This document shows positions 1 to 11,278 of a stretch of DNA of 64,000 bases, one piece after another; the stretch's first letter is position 1; each line of letters starts with the position of its first letter. Under the pieces are notes generated by a model that saw nothing but the letters and a program-made list of their open reading frames with translations, was not told where the DNA came from and ran no database searches. The stretch comes from Antedon mediterranea. Taxonomy: Eukaryota > Echinodermata > Crinoidea > Comatulida > Antedonidae. Made by a program: the position numbers and the translations under genes. The stretch spans positions 5,146,001 through 5,210,000 of the forward strand of contig NC_092672.1 in NCBI RefSeq assembly GCF_964355755.1. The letters are read 5' to 3'.

Positions 1-2217
1 AGGGAAGGGAAAATGAAAAAATTACAATTTGCAATTTGTTTAGTGGGGTCCGGACCTCTGTGATAAACACTCCCACCCATTCCAACTTACCCGCCTACTC
101 CCTCTCCCCCCAACTCACACAAGCTGCACCTAAAAATATTAATTAAAATGCAAGATAAACTGCATGATTGACTTATTTTTTCCAATTTTTTTTTAACATT
201 TTATTCTGCTGCTTTTCTAAAAAAAAATTTCCATGGAAGATTTATGGATGGGGTTGTTAAAAATATTCATTTTTATTATTTTAATGTTTTAATAACTAAA
301 ATAGTTTATGTGTAAACAGCACAATTTATGATTTAAATAGTTTTATTTATATAATTTACCATAAAATGTATTATAATCCTACCAAGTGTTTATGTCGTTG
401 AAAAGGATCTGTGACACCTGAGTATATTGACATTTGAAAAAACGATAAGTATAAAAATATTATTTATATTAGGCTTAATAAAGTTGAAAATTGGTTATTG
501 ACATTAACTATTTGATTCCTGGAGTATTTGGATAGGACAATCCGATCTAAGTATTTAATCTCGTACTTACTTGTAAATAAAATGCACACCTAAATATTTT
601 TAAATTTAGCAATATAATGCTATGACCTTTGACTATAGTAATACTGACCTTTGCCAGTGATATACAATATAGTTAGATCAAATGATATACAATCCAAAAG
701 CAAACTGCTGAAAAAAATTATGCTGCTGTGGTTATTTTTTTTTCTCAAGTTGGGACATGGGGCCAGTTTCTGTTGTAAACGCTATCTTTATGTTAAATTT
801 TCTTGTGTTAATGTTTGTAAAAATGGTGTTTTCTGTAGACTTCTTTAGATATTTTTCAATTCAAATGAGAAATGAAAAATTATATAAAAAATATTATTTT
901 TAGACTTACAACATTATCTGCTATATTTGTGTTCCCAAATAACCATTTAATTTAGTGGTTTCTGGTTGTTGACAAAAAACTCTATCGTTACCCAAAATTC
1001 AACGCAATCAGGCGGTCAAAAGGTCAAGATATCACAACTGTCAGCTAAAAGTTGCACAGCGAAAACCGTTATTTTCCAATGCCATTTAAACTAGTTATAT
1101 CAAATTTTTCAGCAACCAACAAATTTAGTAATTTTTTTGCAGCAAAAGCAGGACCCTGATGCACTCCGGTTCAGATGTAGTTTGCGATTTTTTCCAACTG
1201 TGATCGCAATCATAAATGATAGAACTTTAAATGGTTTTTAATAATGATGCTCGATTCAAATGAGGACAAAAGTCTTTATTTTATATACTGTAATTGTAAA
1301 AGTTCGTTTCTACACATGTACCAAAAATATATTTGTGTCACTTCTAGCGACCGGACAGGACAACAAACAAACAAACACAGATAAACCAACATTGGATGGA
1401 AATGTCATTTATTATGACGAATACTTAAACATGTATAATTGGTAAAACATAGATGACATTATTAACACAAATCATTAAAATTAGACCTGTCTAAGTTACA
1501 CAAAACTATTTTCCTACATACTTTGGAAAATTCTCTTTTTCTAACATTAACAGGTTAGGGAATAGTGAAATATTGTGATGTAAGGGAAAATAACTAACAA
1601 TTTAATTCATAGTTATTGGTTCAATATAATGTACTAAATAACAAAGTAAGAGAATTGGCCACTTGATCGTGTGATATTTGTTTTTGTTGATAAGTTGGCA
1701 GTTACTGGGATATCAACATAACCCAAGTTTGTACTGGAAAGGTCACAGGTGTCAGATAAAATGAGCTATCAAAATTGTATTGGGAAGGTTTTACACTACA
1801 CTTGACATGACGTTGACCTTGAATGGACTACTGTAGCATCTAACTGCCTGCTGCACACATAATATTTTAAAAGGAATGTTAACATGTTTTCATCGACAAC
1901 CACCCACTGATTGAAATGTTTTTTTTGGGAGCAGAAATTTAGCAGAAATGCAGTTTATATAAATATTACATTTTCAATATATCTTGAAATAAGGTTTACC
2001 CGGTGTAACATTCTCGGCATGGTACGGCAGAACAGCACTAGTCCTCAATTCTACGCACGCGCACCAGAGATCAAATTGAAACACCCTCATCTTTCAGTAT
2101 TTTATTCACGAAAAATACATCAGGAACAGAACATTAATTCTAAACCACCCGGTGATATACTGAAATTTATTCAATTAATTTCAAACAATAAAGATGAGGA
2201 AATCTGTGATAAAAGCT

Positions 2218-2253
<36 letters not shown>

Positions 2254-2345
2254 CTTAATGTGCTTTCCTCCTTAATTGCATTATTAATATCAAACACAGA
2301 CAAAGCAATTAAATCCAAGTTATAATATTGAATTTTAATACTTAC
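1..2345. other. Intergenic or intronic DNA with no gene recognised
   Basis: AT-rich DNA with short open frames that lack convincing splice sites or family similarity. It could hold further 3' exons of the HPS4-like gene, because the conserved C-terminal part of HPS4 is not found elsewhere in the window, but I could not identify any. A TA dinucleotide run is annotated separately at 2222-2251. Confidence 0.5.
2222..2251. repeat. TA dinucleotide microsatellite
   Basis: An uninterrupted alternating TA run of about 30 bases lies in non-coding DNA, about 95 bp from the putative HPS4 exon at 2346-2418. Open frames crossing it are artefacts of the repeat. Confidence 0.9.
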
Positions 2346-5300
2346 ATGGCCATATTTTTTTACTGCTTTAATCAATAAACTGGACACCAATTGAGTTGGG
2401 AATTCATTACACAAAATTCTGAAATAAAAACATTATCTTCCTAATTTTTGTAAATCATCTTCGCCAACCATCCGGTCAAACGAGTTGGAGCTGGAAAATG
2501 TATAGATTGTTTCACCGACCAATCAGGGCTTTTGGTTGATGACCGTTCTCTACACACAAAATGGCATTAGCGGGCAGCCTGAGTAATACTCAGAATGTAT
2601 CTATTTATTATTTATAGTGATTGACCTCTTGAATTAAAGACTGGTCTCCCAGAGGGCCAGGTTATATATGTCAGTGGCTGTGTGTACTAGTACACTGGAG
2701 TAATCCTCTACTCGTCTCGAAAGATGTAAAGTGCGCATTAGCCAGATGTGTACACTGGACCTACTATTTTTTTGGTCCTTATTCAAGAAGATTCGTTCTA
2801 CCACCAGAACCATGAAGCGAGTGAGCATAAAGCTATGGATTAAGGTTTCACTACCTTAACCGCTTGACCACTCACTCGCTCAATGTGATCTCTGTTATGT
2901 CCTAAACTTGAAATTTAAAGCGTTTGTTTAAACAAAGTTAGAAATTTTTGACTATTTATAATTATGTTTCTTTGTTAAGTTTATTTATCCATGTATTATG
3001 TTGCATATTTATATACAAGACATTAGTAATCTGTTATTTTTTTCAATTTTTAAATCAGTATCAGTATTAATTAATTTCCGAATTATTATCTTATTGTATA
3101 ACAATAATAAGATGTAGAAGTAATCAATAAGGTGCTAAACTAATTATAGGTCACAGACCTAGATATGACATAATATTTAAAATTAGGCATTGTACCATCT
3201 TGCTGGTTAGTTGAGCAATAAAGTAATGTGTATGCAGTATTTTTTAATAGAGATATGATATATAGCTCAGTTTTTACTGAGACAATTTACAAACAAAATA
3301 AAAAGTAATTGCTGTTGGATGCGTATCAAATAAAAAAAAAACCTGTATAAGGGAAACCATCCAAAAACAGAAATTTAAAAATTTAAAAGGTTCCATTATT
3401 TTGAATTTGTTAATTCCTTCATCTTTTTATTTCGGAGTACCATGATGACATAATAAATCCATAACAAAAAAGAAGCTTAATCTAAGAAAACAATTGTAAA
3501 GGAAATTAAAAAAAAAAAAGAATTGAGATAGTACTGATGGAAGTTAAATAGGGATAATATTCCATTCGTTAACAGCATAACAGCACTATTTAACATAACT
3601 CTGCCTTATGAAATATAACAGTCAATCAACCTATACACACACATAATTACTGTTTATATAACACCTAAATAAATTTCTATCATTTGATTGGACGATTGTG
3701 GGTCACACGGCGTTTAATAGTACTTTTTTCGTGTACGTGAATGTCTTATATTCGTGTAATAGTACAAATAATGCCATTTGGTGAATGATGAAAGGTTATA
3801 TAATATATAATATTACCATTCATCATTCACCTCATGCCATTATTTGTACCGTTGCACTCATAAACATTCATTATTTGTATAATACTACACGTTTTTGGAA
3901 AGACGATTAGAAGAATACTTATTTATAATTACCTATTTTTATAGAGAATACATCCAGACAGGACACCATGATGACGACGACAGTTTTGAAGTATATGACA
4001 TGACCTTAAGAATATACTTCCCATACTCTATAACAGTAAAATGAAAGGTTAAGGGTCAAACTTATAAAATGGATACCTCATTTTAAAGAAAAGCCTTATA
4101 TCTTTGTAATTATTTTAAGTTGATCACAGGCTTGTAGAAGAACACCTTTGTGGTGTTACAAGCTTTTCCGTGTAAAAATAAAGTATTTATTATATTATCA
4201 ATGTGTGCTTGACCTTAGTTGGCGGATCCCTGATTTTAAAATAGGGGTAATGCTTTATCTTTATAGTTATTATATAACAGAATTATAGTTTCTGATATTT
4301 ACGAGGAAATGGGCCAGATAAAACCTTCTTTATCTCCCGATGGACCTTCAATCAAGTAGTCTGTAATATTTATTTATTAATACAGTTAACTCTCCCAATA
4401 CCGGACACCTTTGGGCTGGCCTAATAATAAGTCTGGTTTTCCCGGAAAGTCTGGTATTCGGAATGTGTTTTTAATGGTAAAAATGAATTTGGAACCTTTT
4501 AAACCTCAAGAAACGTTTGGTTTTGGAAGAGTTGACTGTAGTTATATTAGATTCAGGTGTCTACAAGTAAATTTTTTAAATACTACTGACTGAGCAGTTT
4601 CTTATTTTGGTTTCTATGGCAATAATAATATTAATACCAAAAAGAGGGTAAGTTTGATTTTAGAATATTGTGTGCAGTGGAAATTCTCCCAATATATTGG
4701 ATAAACGAAAAAACTCTAGACAGAGATAGGAGAATAGAAAACATATTAATATCGGTCCGAAGATTCATGAATTATTAAGTGAAATAGTTGATGATGTATT
4801 TTTCAAAATATTTAGTTTTAAAAATTTATAAAAACCTCCCCATATTTCATTTTTCAAAGTTCGGAGGTTTGGTATTGTTGAGATTCAATAGACAAATTAC
4901 ATTTTAAAATTATAAAACATATTACCTTTGGAATATTTAAAGTTGGAATGGATTCAAACAATGATAAGACCGAGTTACCATGGCGATGAATGAAAGATAA
5001 ATAACATGACCATATATCTTTCATTGCACATAGAAAGAAATCTCTGTTCAGGGACTCCTGTAACAAACAACATTTTTATTCATTATAGTGTACAACAATT
5101 CATATGTATTGGTCCAATTCTTTATATCACATATACAGTAGGAAAAAGTACAGTTAAGTAATATGCACACAAATAAAATAGTTTGTATGATATAAATCCA
5201 AAGGCAAATTACTGAAAAAATCAGTGGCTGGATCTCAATGGAGATACAAAATAAAATAATGACAATGCTGTGGGTATCAGTGGCTGGATCTCAATGGAGA

Positions 5301-7598
5301 TACAAAATAAAATAATGACAATGCTGTGGGTATCAGTGGCTGGATCTCAATGAAGATACAAAATAAAATAATGACAATGCTGTGGGTATCAGTGGCTGGA
5401 TCTCAATGGAGATACAAAATAAAATAATGACAATGCTGTGGGTATCAGTGGCTGGATCTCAATGAAGATACAAAATAAAAAAGCGAAAACCTAAATCAAA
5501 ATATATATATATATATACATTTGTATATTTACTTTATCGTTTTGATTTCGCTTTTCGCTTTTTTTTTTGTATCTCCACTGAGATCCAGCCACTGATACCC
5601 ACAGCATTGTAATTTTTTCAGTAATTTGCCTTTGGATTGATATATATAAACACACAGGCACAGAACATTAATTCTAAACTGTTCGGTGATATACTTAAAT
5701 TTAATTAATTAATTTGAAAAGAAAAGAAGAAAATCTGTGAGAATGATAAAAAGTCGCCCCAACCGAGGTTCAAACTCGGAACCTTATGCTTGATACAATG
5801 ATATGCAGATGTCTTAACCATGGAGCTATAAAATTATAGCCCCATGCCTTAACCATTTGACCACTTCATACCTGCTGAATCTTGGTGATGGAGCCGTGGA
5901 ATAAAACAAACAGCCTATAGAGGGCAGCAAGTCTGCTTTTCAAAGTCTTGTTTTGTAATTTTAAACTGCCAGCTAAGGCCTACATCAAATAAATTATTTA
6001 AGTCATTAACCATGATTCTGTGAAATAGCCAATCAATCAAATAAAAAAATTTGCCCAAAGATCTTTCTACACTATCAAACTAGTTTGAAAAAAAGGAGTG
6101 TGATGTGTCTAGATGGTAGTGATATTACTACCATCTAGACACATCACACTCTTTTTTTCAAACTAGTTTGATAGTGTAGAAAGATCTTTGGGCAAAGACA
6201 GTTTGATAGTGTATTTTTTCATTCTGTTTTCTGTTCTGTAATTCACAGTACAAAGTTGTTTAGGACAAATTGAAAAGAAGGTAATTCATATAGAATTCAA
6301 TTTTGAGTATTTTAAAGATACATTGCTCCCAAAAACATGAAAAATATAGATTCAATAGAGAAAGTAATTCTCTTTTGCAAAAAAGTAGTGCTTTCGCTTA
6401 TATTATTAATTATACTCAAGAAAAAATAAATAGTTAAATTGAACCAAAATGCTACTGAATTCCATCCAAACAATGGGGCTACCGATTGAATATTTTTGTC
6501 TTTTTTCAGGTATTTTGTTTTCAAAGTTTAAATAAATATTTTGTGACTAGAAAATAATTTTTTTGGAAAATACAGACAAGATACAACACTTACAATAATA
6601 TAAACTCCTTCATAAGCGATAGCAAACTTGACGTTCTTCATTGTGATAACTGATGGTGGTGACTTTGAGATTGACCCAATGAAGGAGATTGCACCGACCA
6701 ACTGACCACTAAGCATACACTGCTGGTCAATAGACACCTGTGGTCATAATGAGGGGTCATCATTATTGACATTTGTGACTAAATAACAGACATACATCAA
6801 ATGAAGGTTTATTTATATTTTATAATAAACAATAATAGAAAATTGAAACCACTGCTAGCTACGTTGTTTATACGTACATTATCAGGACGAAAATAGACAA
6901 TGGCATCTTGCGGATCATCCTCCTCCTTCTTGTTGATTGACGTATCATACACAAAAAAGGTATTTTCACCAATACTTGAATGTGAAAATATTAAAACATT
7001 ATTAAGTAAAAAAAAATAATAAGTGCATACATACTATTACTAGTTACTACAGTGGAATGGAGAGAAAATTGTTCATGAGTTGTTTTCTACTTCCAAACTT
7101 TTGCAATCTACCGAGTTGTTTTTACTAGGCTCCAGACTAGTAGTATACCTAGCCTAGGCCTACTATTCTATTGAATTGGAAATGTGCATTTTTAGGCCTA
7201 GGCCTAATATAATATACTAAATAGACCCTATCGATCAAAAATATATAATTATAATAATTAAATAAGCCTAGAGGCCTAGGCCCTAGGCCTATTTTTAATT
7301 TTAAAAATTAACAACTTTAATTGAACAGAAAAAATATGAATTTAAAAAAATAGTTTGTAGGCCTAATATTATTATTAAAGAGTTTAAAATAGGTTAACCA
7401 AACAAACAACAACTATTTTGGTCTAAAAATATTTTCTAGGCCTAGGCAAGGTCTACGGAGTTCGAGAGCTGGAATGATGGTCGGCACCTTCGCCTTCCTG
7501 TCGAGTTCGAGTCTACCTTATCTAGCCTAGGGCCTAGGCCTACCAAATAATTCTCAAAATCGACATTGCAAATCACAAAACTTAACATACTTTGCCAT
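2346..7598 (-). CDS. HPS4: HPS4-like BLOC-3 subunit (partial gene model)
   Basis: HPS4 pairs with HPS1 in BLOC-3, a Rab32/38 exchange factor in lysosome-related organelle biogenesis. Exons, in gene order: 7591-7598 (ATG GCA AA), 6878-6974, 6594-6737, 4926-5057 and, less certainly, 2346-2418. The phases of the first four agree. The second exon encodes TFFVYDTS and VYFRPDN, matching the FFLYDGS and CYFYP region of vertebrate HPS4. The third encodes IDQQCMLSGQLVGA, SKSPPS and KFAIAYEG, matching LDQQELLCGQIAGV, SDSPPT and KLKFAI. The 4926-5057 exon (LSFIHRHGNS, LSLFESIP) resembles the following helical part, and 2346-2418 (ILCNEFPTQLVSSLLIKA) the ILYKG...TQL stretch. About 35 residues expected after KFAIAYEGVYII, a segment before 2346-2418 and the C-terminal half are not found, so the model is incomplete. 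The gene is divergent to MTRFR. Family assignment is firm for 6594-7598 and tentative below 5057. Confidence 0.72.
2640..2885 (-). repeat. Possible tRNA-derived SINE fragment
   Basis: Read on the minus strand from about 2885 there is a tRNA-head-like segment containing GTGGTCAAGCGGTTAAGG, resembling the A-box region of Ser/Leu tRNAs. A clear B box is not visible, so this may be only a degraded SINE. The open frame across it shows no similarity I recognise and is not called a gene. Confidence 0.35.
3660..3900. mobile_element. MITE-like element, copy 1 (ATTTGATTGGACGATTGT family)
   Basis: The block has ATTTGATTGGACGATTGTGGGTC, GGCGTTTAATAGTAC and CATCATTCACCTCATGCCATTATTTGTACC. It matches 10620-10850 and, in part and inverted, 61915-61985. 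The centre (about 3775-3838) is an inverted repeat built on ATGCCAT...GGTGAATGATGA. Dispersed copies with internal symmetry point to a non-autonomous DNA transposon. Confidence 0.6.
4095..4200 (+). mobile_element. LINE-type 3' tail fragment
   Basis: A sequence around TTGATCACAGGCTTGTAGAAGAACACC and CAAGCTTTTCCGTG, then an AATAAAGTA word and a TTATTA tail, recurs at 31920-32010 with an ATT-repeat tail. Shared sequence ending at a simple repeat is typical of truncated non-LTR retrotransposon 3' ends. No coding remnant is seen. Confidence 0.5.
4383..4538. mobile_element. Pogo/Tigger-like MITE flanked by TA
   Basis: The element begins CAGTTAACTCTCCCAATACC and ends GAGTTGACTG, with TA on both outer sides, the target duplication of Tc1/mariner and pogo elements. 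Internally it contains CCGGACACCTTTGGGCTGGCC. Relatives sit at 11027-11246 and 54928-55103. It lies in an intron of the HPS4-like gene and has no transposase. Confidence 0.65.
5187..5645. mobile_element. Foldback element with an internal 56-bp minisatellite
   Basis: The left end (ATAAATCCAAAGGCAAATTACTGAAAAAATCAGTGGCTGG, from about 5192) is the inverse of the right end (about 5570-5645), giving terminal inverted repeats of several tens of bases. Between them are 56-bp tandem units, a TA run and a second symmetric segment around AAAGCGAAAACC and CGCTTTTCGC. A half copy lies at 34600-34720 in SPAG5. Confidence 0.75.
5221..5478. repeat. 56-bp tandem repeat, about 4.6 units
   Basis: Units starting TCAGTGGCTGGATCTCAATG begin at 5221, 5277, 5333, 5389 and 5445, an exact 56-bp period. 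Units three and five share an A for G change in the GGAGATA word. The last unit is incomplete. The array lies inside the foldback element at 5187-5645. Confidence 0.92.
5755..5870 (-). repeat. tRNA-like SINE head
   Basis: On the minus strand there is GTGGTCAAATGGTTAAGGC (A-box like) and further on GGTTCCGAGTTTGAACCTCGG (B-box and T-arm like). The T-arm hairpin is intact but the spacing and middle are too long for a tRNA. A tRNA-derived SINE head or a degraded tRNA copy fits best. Confidence 0.5.
6050..6197. mobile_element. Near-perfect 148-bp palindrome, family A MITE
   Basis: Arms of about 72 bp, starting TTGCCCAAAGATCTTTCTAC and meeting at GTAGTGATATTACTAC, are inverted copies of each other with essentially one single-base difference. 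The arms hold the family A core ACACTATCAAACTAGTTTGA. It lies in an HPS4-like intron and would fold into a long hairpin as single-stranded DNA or RNA. Confidence 0.9.
7150..7545. repeat. Cluster of AGGCCTA-rich sequence
   Basis: AGGCCTA or CTAGGCC words occur about ten times here, upstream of HPS4 exon 1 and around the divergent promoter. The same word recurs near 35700-35825 and 55890-56220, also close to the 5' ends of genes. It may be a local sequence bias or a motif; the sequence alone does not decide. Confidence 0.5.
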
Positions 7599-8177
7599 TA
7601 AGAAGTTGCGGATCTATTGCATCTGTAACTGATTCATTTTATCTTATAAAAATATGTTTTAACACAAATTATAAACATTTTCATATCCAACTTCGCCTCT
7701 TCTTTATCAAAAAACATCAGACTACGTGTACCACCTGATTGGTCATGTGATTGAACATGTTACAACCAAAACAAAAACAGATACCAGATACAGTGGTTGG
7801 TAGAGTGTGTGAGAGACAGTCAACACTCTTACTCCTCACACTTTCATGTTTTGTTGTAATAATCAGTTATAAATGGTAATGTATTGAAATCAGAATGAAG
7901 ACATTGCTGGCAAAGATATACTGCATGAAATATTTCAATATGCAAGTAGGCCTAATTTAATAATAAAACAATATTATTATAAATAAGTAGTAAACTAAAC
8001 TTAAAAAGAGGCCAGCTTGATTGAGCTACAGTCAGTAGAGGTTGTACGTTCAATGACAAAAAATGCCTATATTATTATAATACCTTATCTGTTATATAGA
8101 AGAGGCTTTACTATAATAACAGATTTACGTAGACTTGATCTTTCAGAAACCATCTCTAGAAAATCAGGAAAATCGAA
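7599..8177. promoter_or_regulatory. Divergent promoter region, HPS4-like / MTRFR
   Basis: The start codons of the HPS4-like gene (minus, 7598) and MTRFR (plus, 8178) are 579 bp apart and point away from each other, so both transcripts must begin in or near this segment. No TATA box or CpG-rich core stands out. Confidence 0.5.
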
Positions 8178-9480
8178 ATGATGAAGTTTATATACAAAAC
8201 CAACTTTGCACAACTGTTAAATACTGTCAAACTTACTGGTACTTTTTCCAAAAACCAATTTCAGAATTTGCAACCATGCAAAACCTTATGTTTGTGTAAG
8301 CAAGAATTCACTTCATTCTTTGAAAAAAGACCAGTTTCAGTTGGGCTATGTTTTCAAAAACGATTACAGAATTTAACTTGTATACAAACCTGGAGATGGA
8401 CTTCACTTGCTTTTAAATCATCCATGCAGAACAGACAACGAAGAAAAATAGAATATCCAGAATTAAACGAAGAGGATTTACAGGAAGAGTTTGTAAAAGG
8501 AAGTGGACCTGGTGGCCAGTCCACAAACAAAACTAATAATTGTGTCGTTCTTAAGCATAAACCAACAGGAATAGTAGTTAAGGTACCATACTAATTGTTA
8601 ATCCTATTTGAAGCATGCGCTGAGACCCAAAATTCTGGAAAGAATTCACTAGTCTGCAGTGGATGTCATACTCCCCACACTAAAAATTTTAATATAGACT
8701 TATACCGAATTCAACACAATAACTTTATATTGAAGACAATTCTCATAAAAATATAGTAGAGAACCCCTCCTTTCTTGGTTCCTTCTAGGAATGCAAAAAT
8801 GTGAGTAGTTTGACCAATCGCAACATAATGAATCATCTAAACTGTTGCTTCTGATTGGTCAACTTGCATTACATGTACGCCATCATGTTGCATCCAAATG
8901 GAACTAAGCTTCAGGACACCTCTATAAGGCCAATTTACACAGACGAGTGATAACAGTTGTGCTTGTCGCATGTACAATCTGTATCTATCCTGACCGGGTG
9001 TCCGCCCGTCCGCTCCGCGTTTTGTGTAAAATAAGAAATAAACACAGATTCTATATTTCTATTTTCCGCTTACCATTACCGCTGTGTAAATTGGCCTTTA
9101 TGGGAACACCCATGAATCAAAAGTGAAGAAATGGGTTTTAAAACACTATGACACATTTGGTTACATCTTGTTTTTCTCTAATAAACACTAATTTTTAACT
9201 AAAAAGAAGCTATTTCCACTTATAAAATGAATCTATTATTTTCCAGTGTCATCAGACGCGATCACAGCATGAAAACCAGAAAATCGCAAGGCGCTTACTA
9301 AAAGAAAAACTTGACGAGCGTTTAAATGGAGAGAATAGCCAACTGAATCAACTACACATGATGAAAGTTAAAAAACAAAATGAGAAGAAAAGAAGAACAA
9401 GGATTAAACTTGAACAATTAAAAGAATTTAAGAAGCAGTTTCAAGAAAGTGATGCATCTGAAATTGAAAATGACAAGTGA
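8178..9480 (+). CDS. MTRFR: Mitochondrial translation release factor in rescue (MTRFR, C12orf65 type)
   Basis: This class I release-factor homologue acts in mitochondria, where its GGQ loop helps release peptides from stalled ribosomes; unlike RF1 it lacks codon-recognition domains. Two exons, 8178-8582 and 9247-9480, join in phase 0 to give 212 aa. The first about 90 residues are basic and variable, as expected for a mitochondrial presequence. Then come [21 protein letters not shown] (GGQ near 113-115) and [20 protein letters not shown], and the second exon opens [18 protein letters not shown], all matching vertebrate C12orf65 almost position for position. A lysine-rich C-terminal helix and tail follow. 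The start is the first of two adjacent ATGs. Human MTRFR is 166 aa; the extra length is mostly N-terminal. It is the only plus-strand gene and is divergent to HPS4. Confidence 0.93.
8926..9100. mobile_element. Family C inverted-repeat MITE in the MTRFR intron
   Basis: AAGGCCAATTTACACAGACGAG at the left pairs with GTGTAAATTGGCCTTTA at the right. The interior includes CTGTATCTATCCTGACCGGG and CGTCCGCTCCGCG. Related copies are at 20732-20882 and 40157-40353. No coding capacity. Confidence 0.75.
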
Positions 9481-9963
9481 AAGACTAATTGATGTTGACT
9501 GTTTATGTTTTCATACCATCCAACAGCAGGAAACTCGTCCATAACATAATAGATAAATTATTATTTATCGTGCTCATAAACATTTGAGGCTTTGAGAGCG
9601 GAGTAGAGGATGAGAATTAAACCTGTGTTCTCACATAATACAGGAAGTCTCCAGATAAAAACCACCCTTTGGATCCAAGGGGTTAGCAGATTTGAATAGT
9701 ACCTGTACAAATTAATGAGACAAAAATATTCATAAATAATTTTTAATGTCATACATGCCAACACCCGTTTTGACAATTCCACATTTTAGGTTTGTCTACC
9801 GGCCTCGTCATTGTGCTCCTTGTTTTCTCTATTTTTTCTCCTGAATTACAAAGATAACTGAAATCTGCAGTCTCTATCATACAAACCTCCTGGTTTCCAG
9901 AGACCCTATTTCATCATTTTCTTGAATCATTGTACATACTATTATTTTATTTGTGATTTGATG

Positions 9964-9969
9964 AATAAA
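9964..9969 (+). terminator. Candidate polyadenylation signal of MTRFR
   Basis: AATAAA about 485 bp after the MTRFR stop codon, followed within 30 bp by T/G-rich sequence. It is the first canonical hexamer I noticed in a suitable place; alternative sites are possible. Confidence 0.45.
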
Positions 9970-10619
9970 TGTATTTGTATTTTGCGGTCATAAATTATTG
10001 ATTGAGGATTGTCTCTCACATAGTTACCACACAGTATCAGTCTGCACTCTCTCACCTCTGCTCGATGATAGAGGGCAGTGTTGAGCGAAAAAACAACGAC
10101 TTTATCGGAGGTAAATACGGTAAACTTTGCGGTTTAACTTGTTCTGTCTTCAAACACGTTTGGTCTAAAGGTACATCAGATATAATCCTGACAGCTATCA
10201 GAGTTACATTGGAGTTTTAATAGATTAAATTGCAATCACAAGCACTTTTGTTGTTGGTTGTAACTCAGATATGATTTTAAAGATTAAAAAAAATATATGA
10301 TTATCAATTAGCACAAAAGTGTGAAATACAATTCATGGTAATTTCAAATTAAAATTTGCCTATGATTATTAAAAGTGTTATTAAATTATCACTTTTTAAT
10401 TATAATTATTTATATTTAATGTTAAAGCATAATTCTACTTTATTGAAAGATACGAAAATTATCAAACTAAAAAAATACATGATTAATAAAATATACAATA
10501 TTATAAAATATATACAGTTAAAAAACTTTTTTAATGCTACCTAAAACTGTCCAAGTCCTATATTTGAGTTTTATAATTATGTGTTTGGTTATACAATAAT
10601 AATAGTCTATTTTATATAA

Positions 10620-10850
10620 AACCATAAATTCCTGTCATTTGATTGGACGATTGTAGGTAAAATGGCGTGCAATAGTACGCACTACTGAACGGTATAAGCC
10701 TATCTTTTATTGAATCTGATGGCATTCGTTTTGATGAAAGGTTATATTTCATCATTCACCTCATGCCATTATTTGTACCATTACAATCATAACCATTCAT
10801 TATTTGGACCATTACACTCATAACCATTCATTATTTGTATAATATTATCC
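10620..10850. mobile_element. MITE-like element, copy 2 (ATTTGATTGGACGATTGT family)
   Basis: Shares ATTTGATTGGACGATTGTAGG, GGCGTGCAATAGTACGC and CATCATTCACCTCATGCC with 3660-3900. The right part contains a short internal duplication: CATAACCATTCATTATTTG occurs twice with a 31-bp period. Confidence 0.6.
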
Positions 10851-11026
10851 ATAAGATAAAATGTTGTTACATACATTGTACAAAATTGTAATAAATGTTT
10901 GTAATACAAAATCCCTGAAAGTAGACTACACTAAAATGAACCACTTATTTTGACTACCATAAAGTCATAAAAAAGCTGTGATATGCAATCTATGTATGTT
11001 TGATCAAGATGAGATCTACAGTATTA

Positions 11027-11246
11027 CAGTCCACTATCCCAATATCAGACACTCATGGGCTGGCCTAAAATGTCTGGTTTTCCAAAAATTCTGGTATTTA
11101 AATTTTTCTATTTATTTATTTATTCAATATATCATAATCGCAGCACAAGGCTGGATTAAAAAATTGTGTTTTTAATTGTAAAAAAGAATTTGCACCTCAA
11201 GAAAAGTCTGGTTTTGTGAGATTTGATGGTTTTCAGATATTGCAGA
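11027..11246. mobile_element. Pogo-like MITE, diverged copy
   Basis: CAGTCCACTATCCCAATATC at the left and the internal words GGGCTGGCCTAAAATGTCTGG and CTCAAGAAAAGTCTGGTTTTG correspond to the elements at 4383-4538 and 54928-55103. The right end is less clear. It lies immediately downstream of the SLC13 stop codon, so it may form part of that 3' UTR. Confidence 0.5.
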
Positions 11247-11278
11247 GTGCAGACCAAAACGATTGCAACTGTCCTAAA

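Larger units (their letters stand above)
9481..11278. other. Intergenic region between MTRFR and the SLC13 gene
   Basis: The MTRFR 3' UTR occupies the left part, to about 9985. The remainder holds AT-rich DNA, a MITE copy (10620-10850) and a pogo-like element (11027-11246). Short open frames at 9561-9782 (-), 10002-10220 (+) and 10356-10544 (+) have no recognisable similarity or splice context. The genes converge here. Confidence 0.6.

Noticed and set aside
1911-2258. 115-codon open frame on the plus strand
   Set aside because: It ends in the TA microsatellite, has biased composition, no homologue I recognise and no supporting splice sites.
2634-2828. 64-codon minus frame as a possible HPS4 exon
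   Set aside because: The sequence does not resemble HPS4, lacks a good acceptor and donor, and overlaps a SINE-like segment.
5755-5870. Functional tRNA gene
   Set aside because: A and B boxes are recognisable, but the spacing is too long and the acceptor stem does not pair; a SINE or pseudogene fits better.
6312-6524. 70-codon minus frame between HPS4 exons
   Set aside because: It was tested as the missing exon after 6594; the residues do not fit the expected LPD..C..L..L..F.FYNG pattern and borders are poor.
9561-9782. 73-codon minus frame downstream of MTRFR
   Set aside because: No family similarity and no neighbouring exon in phase; it lies in the MTRFR 3' UTR.
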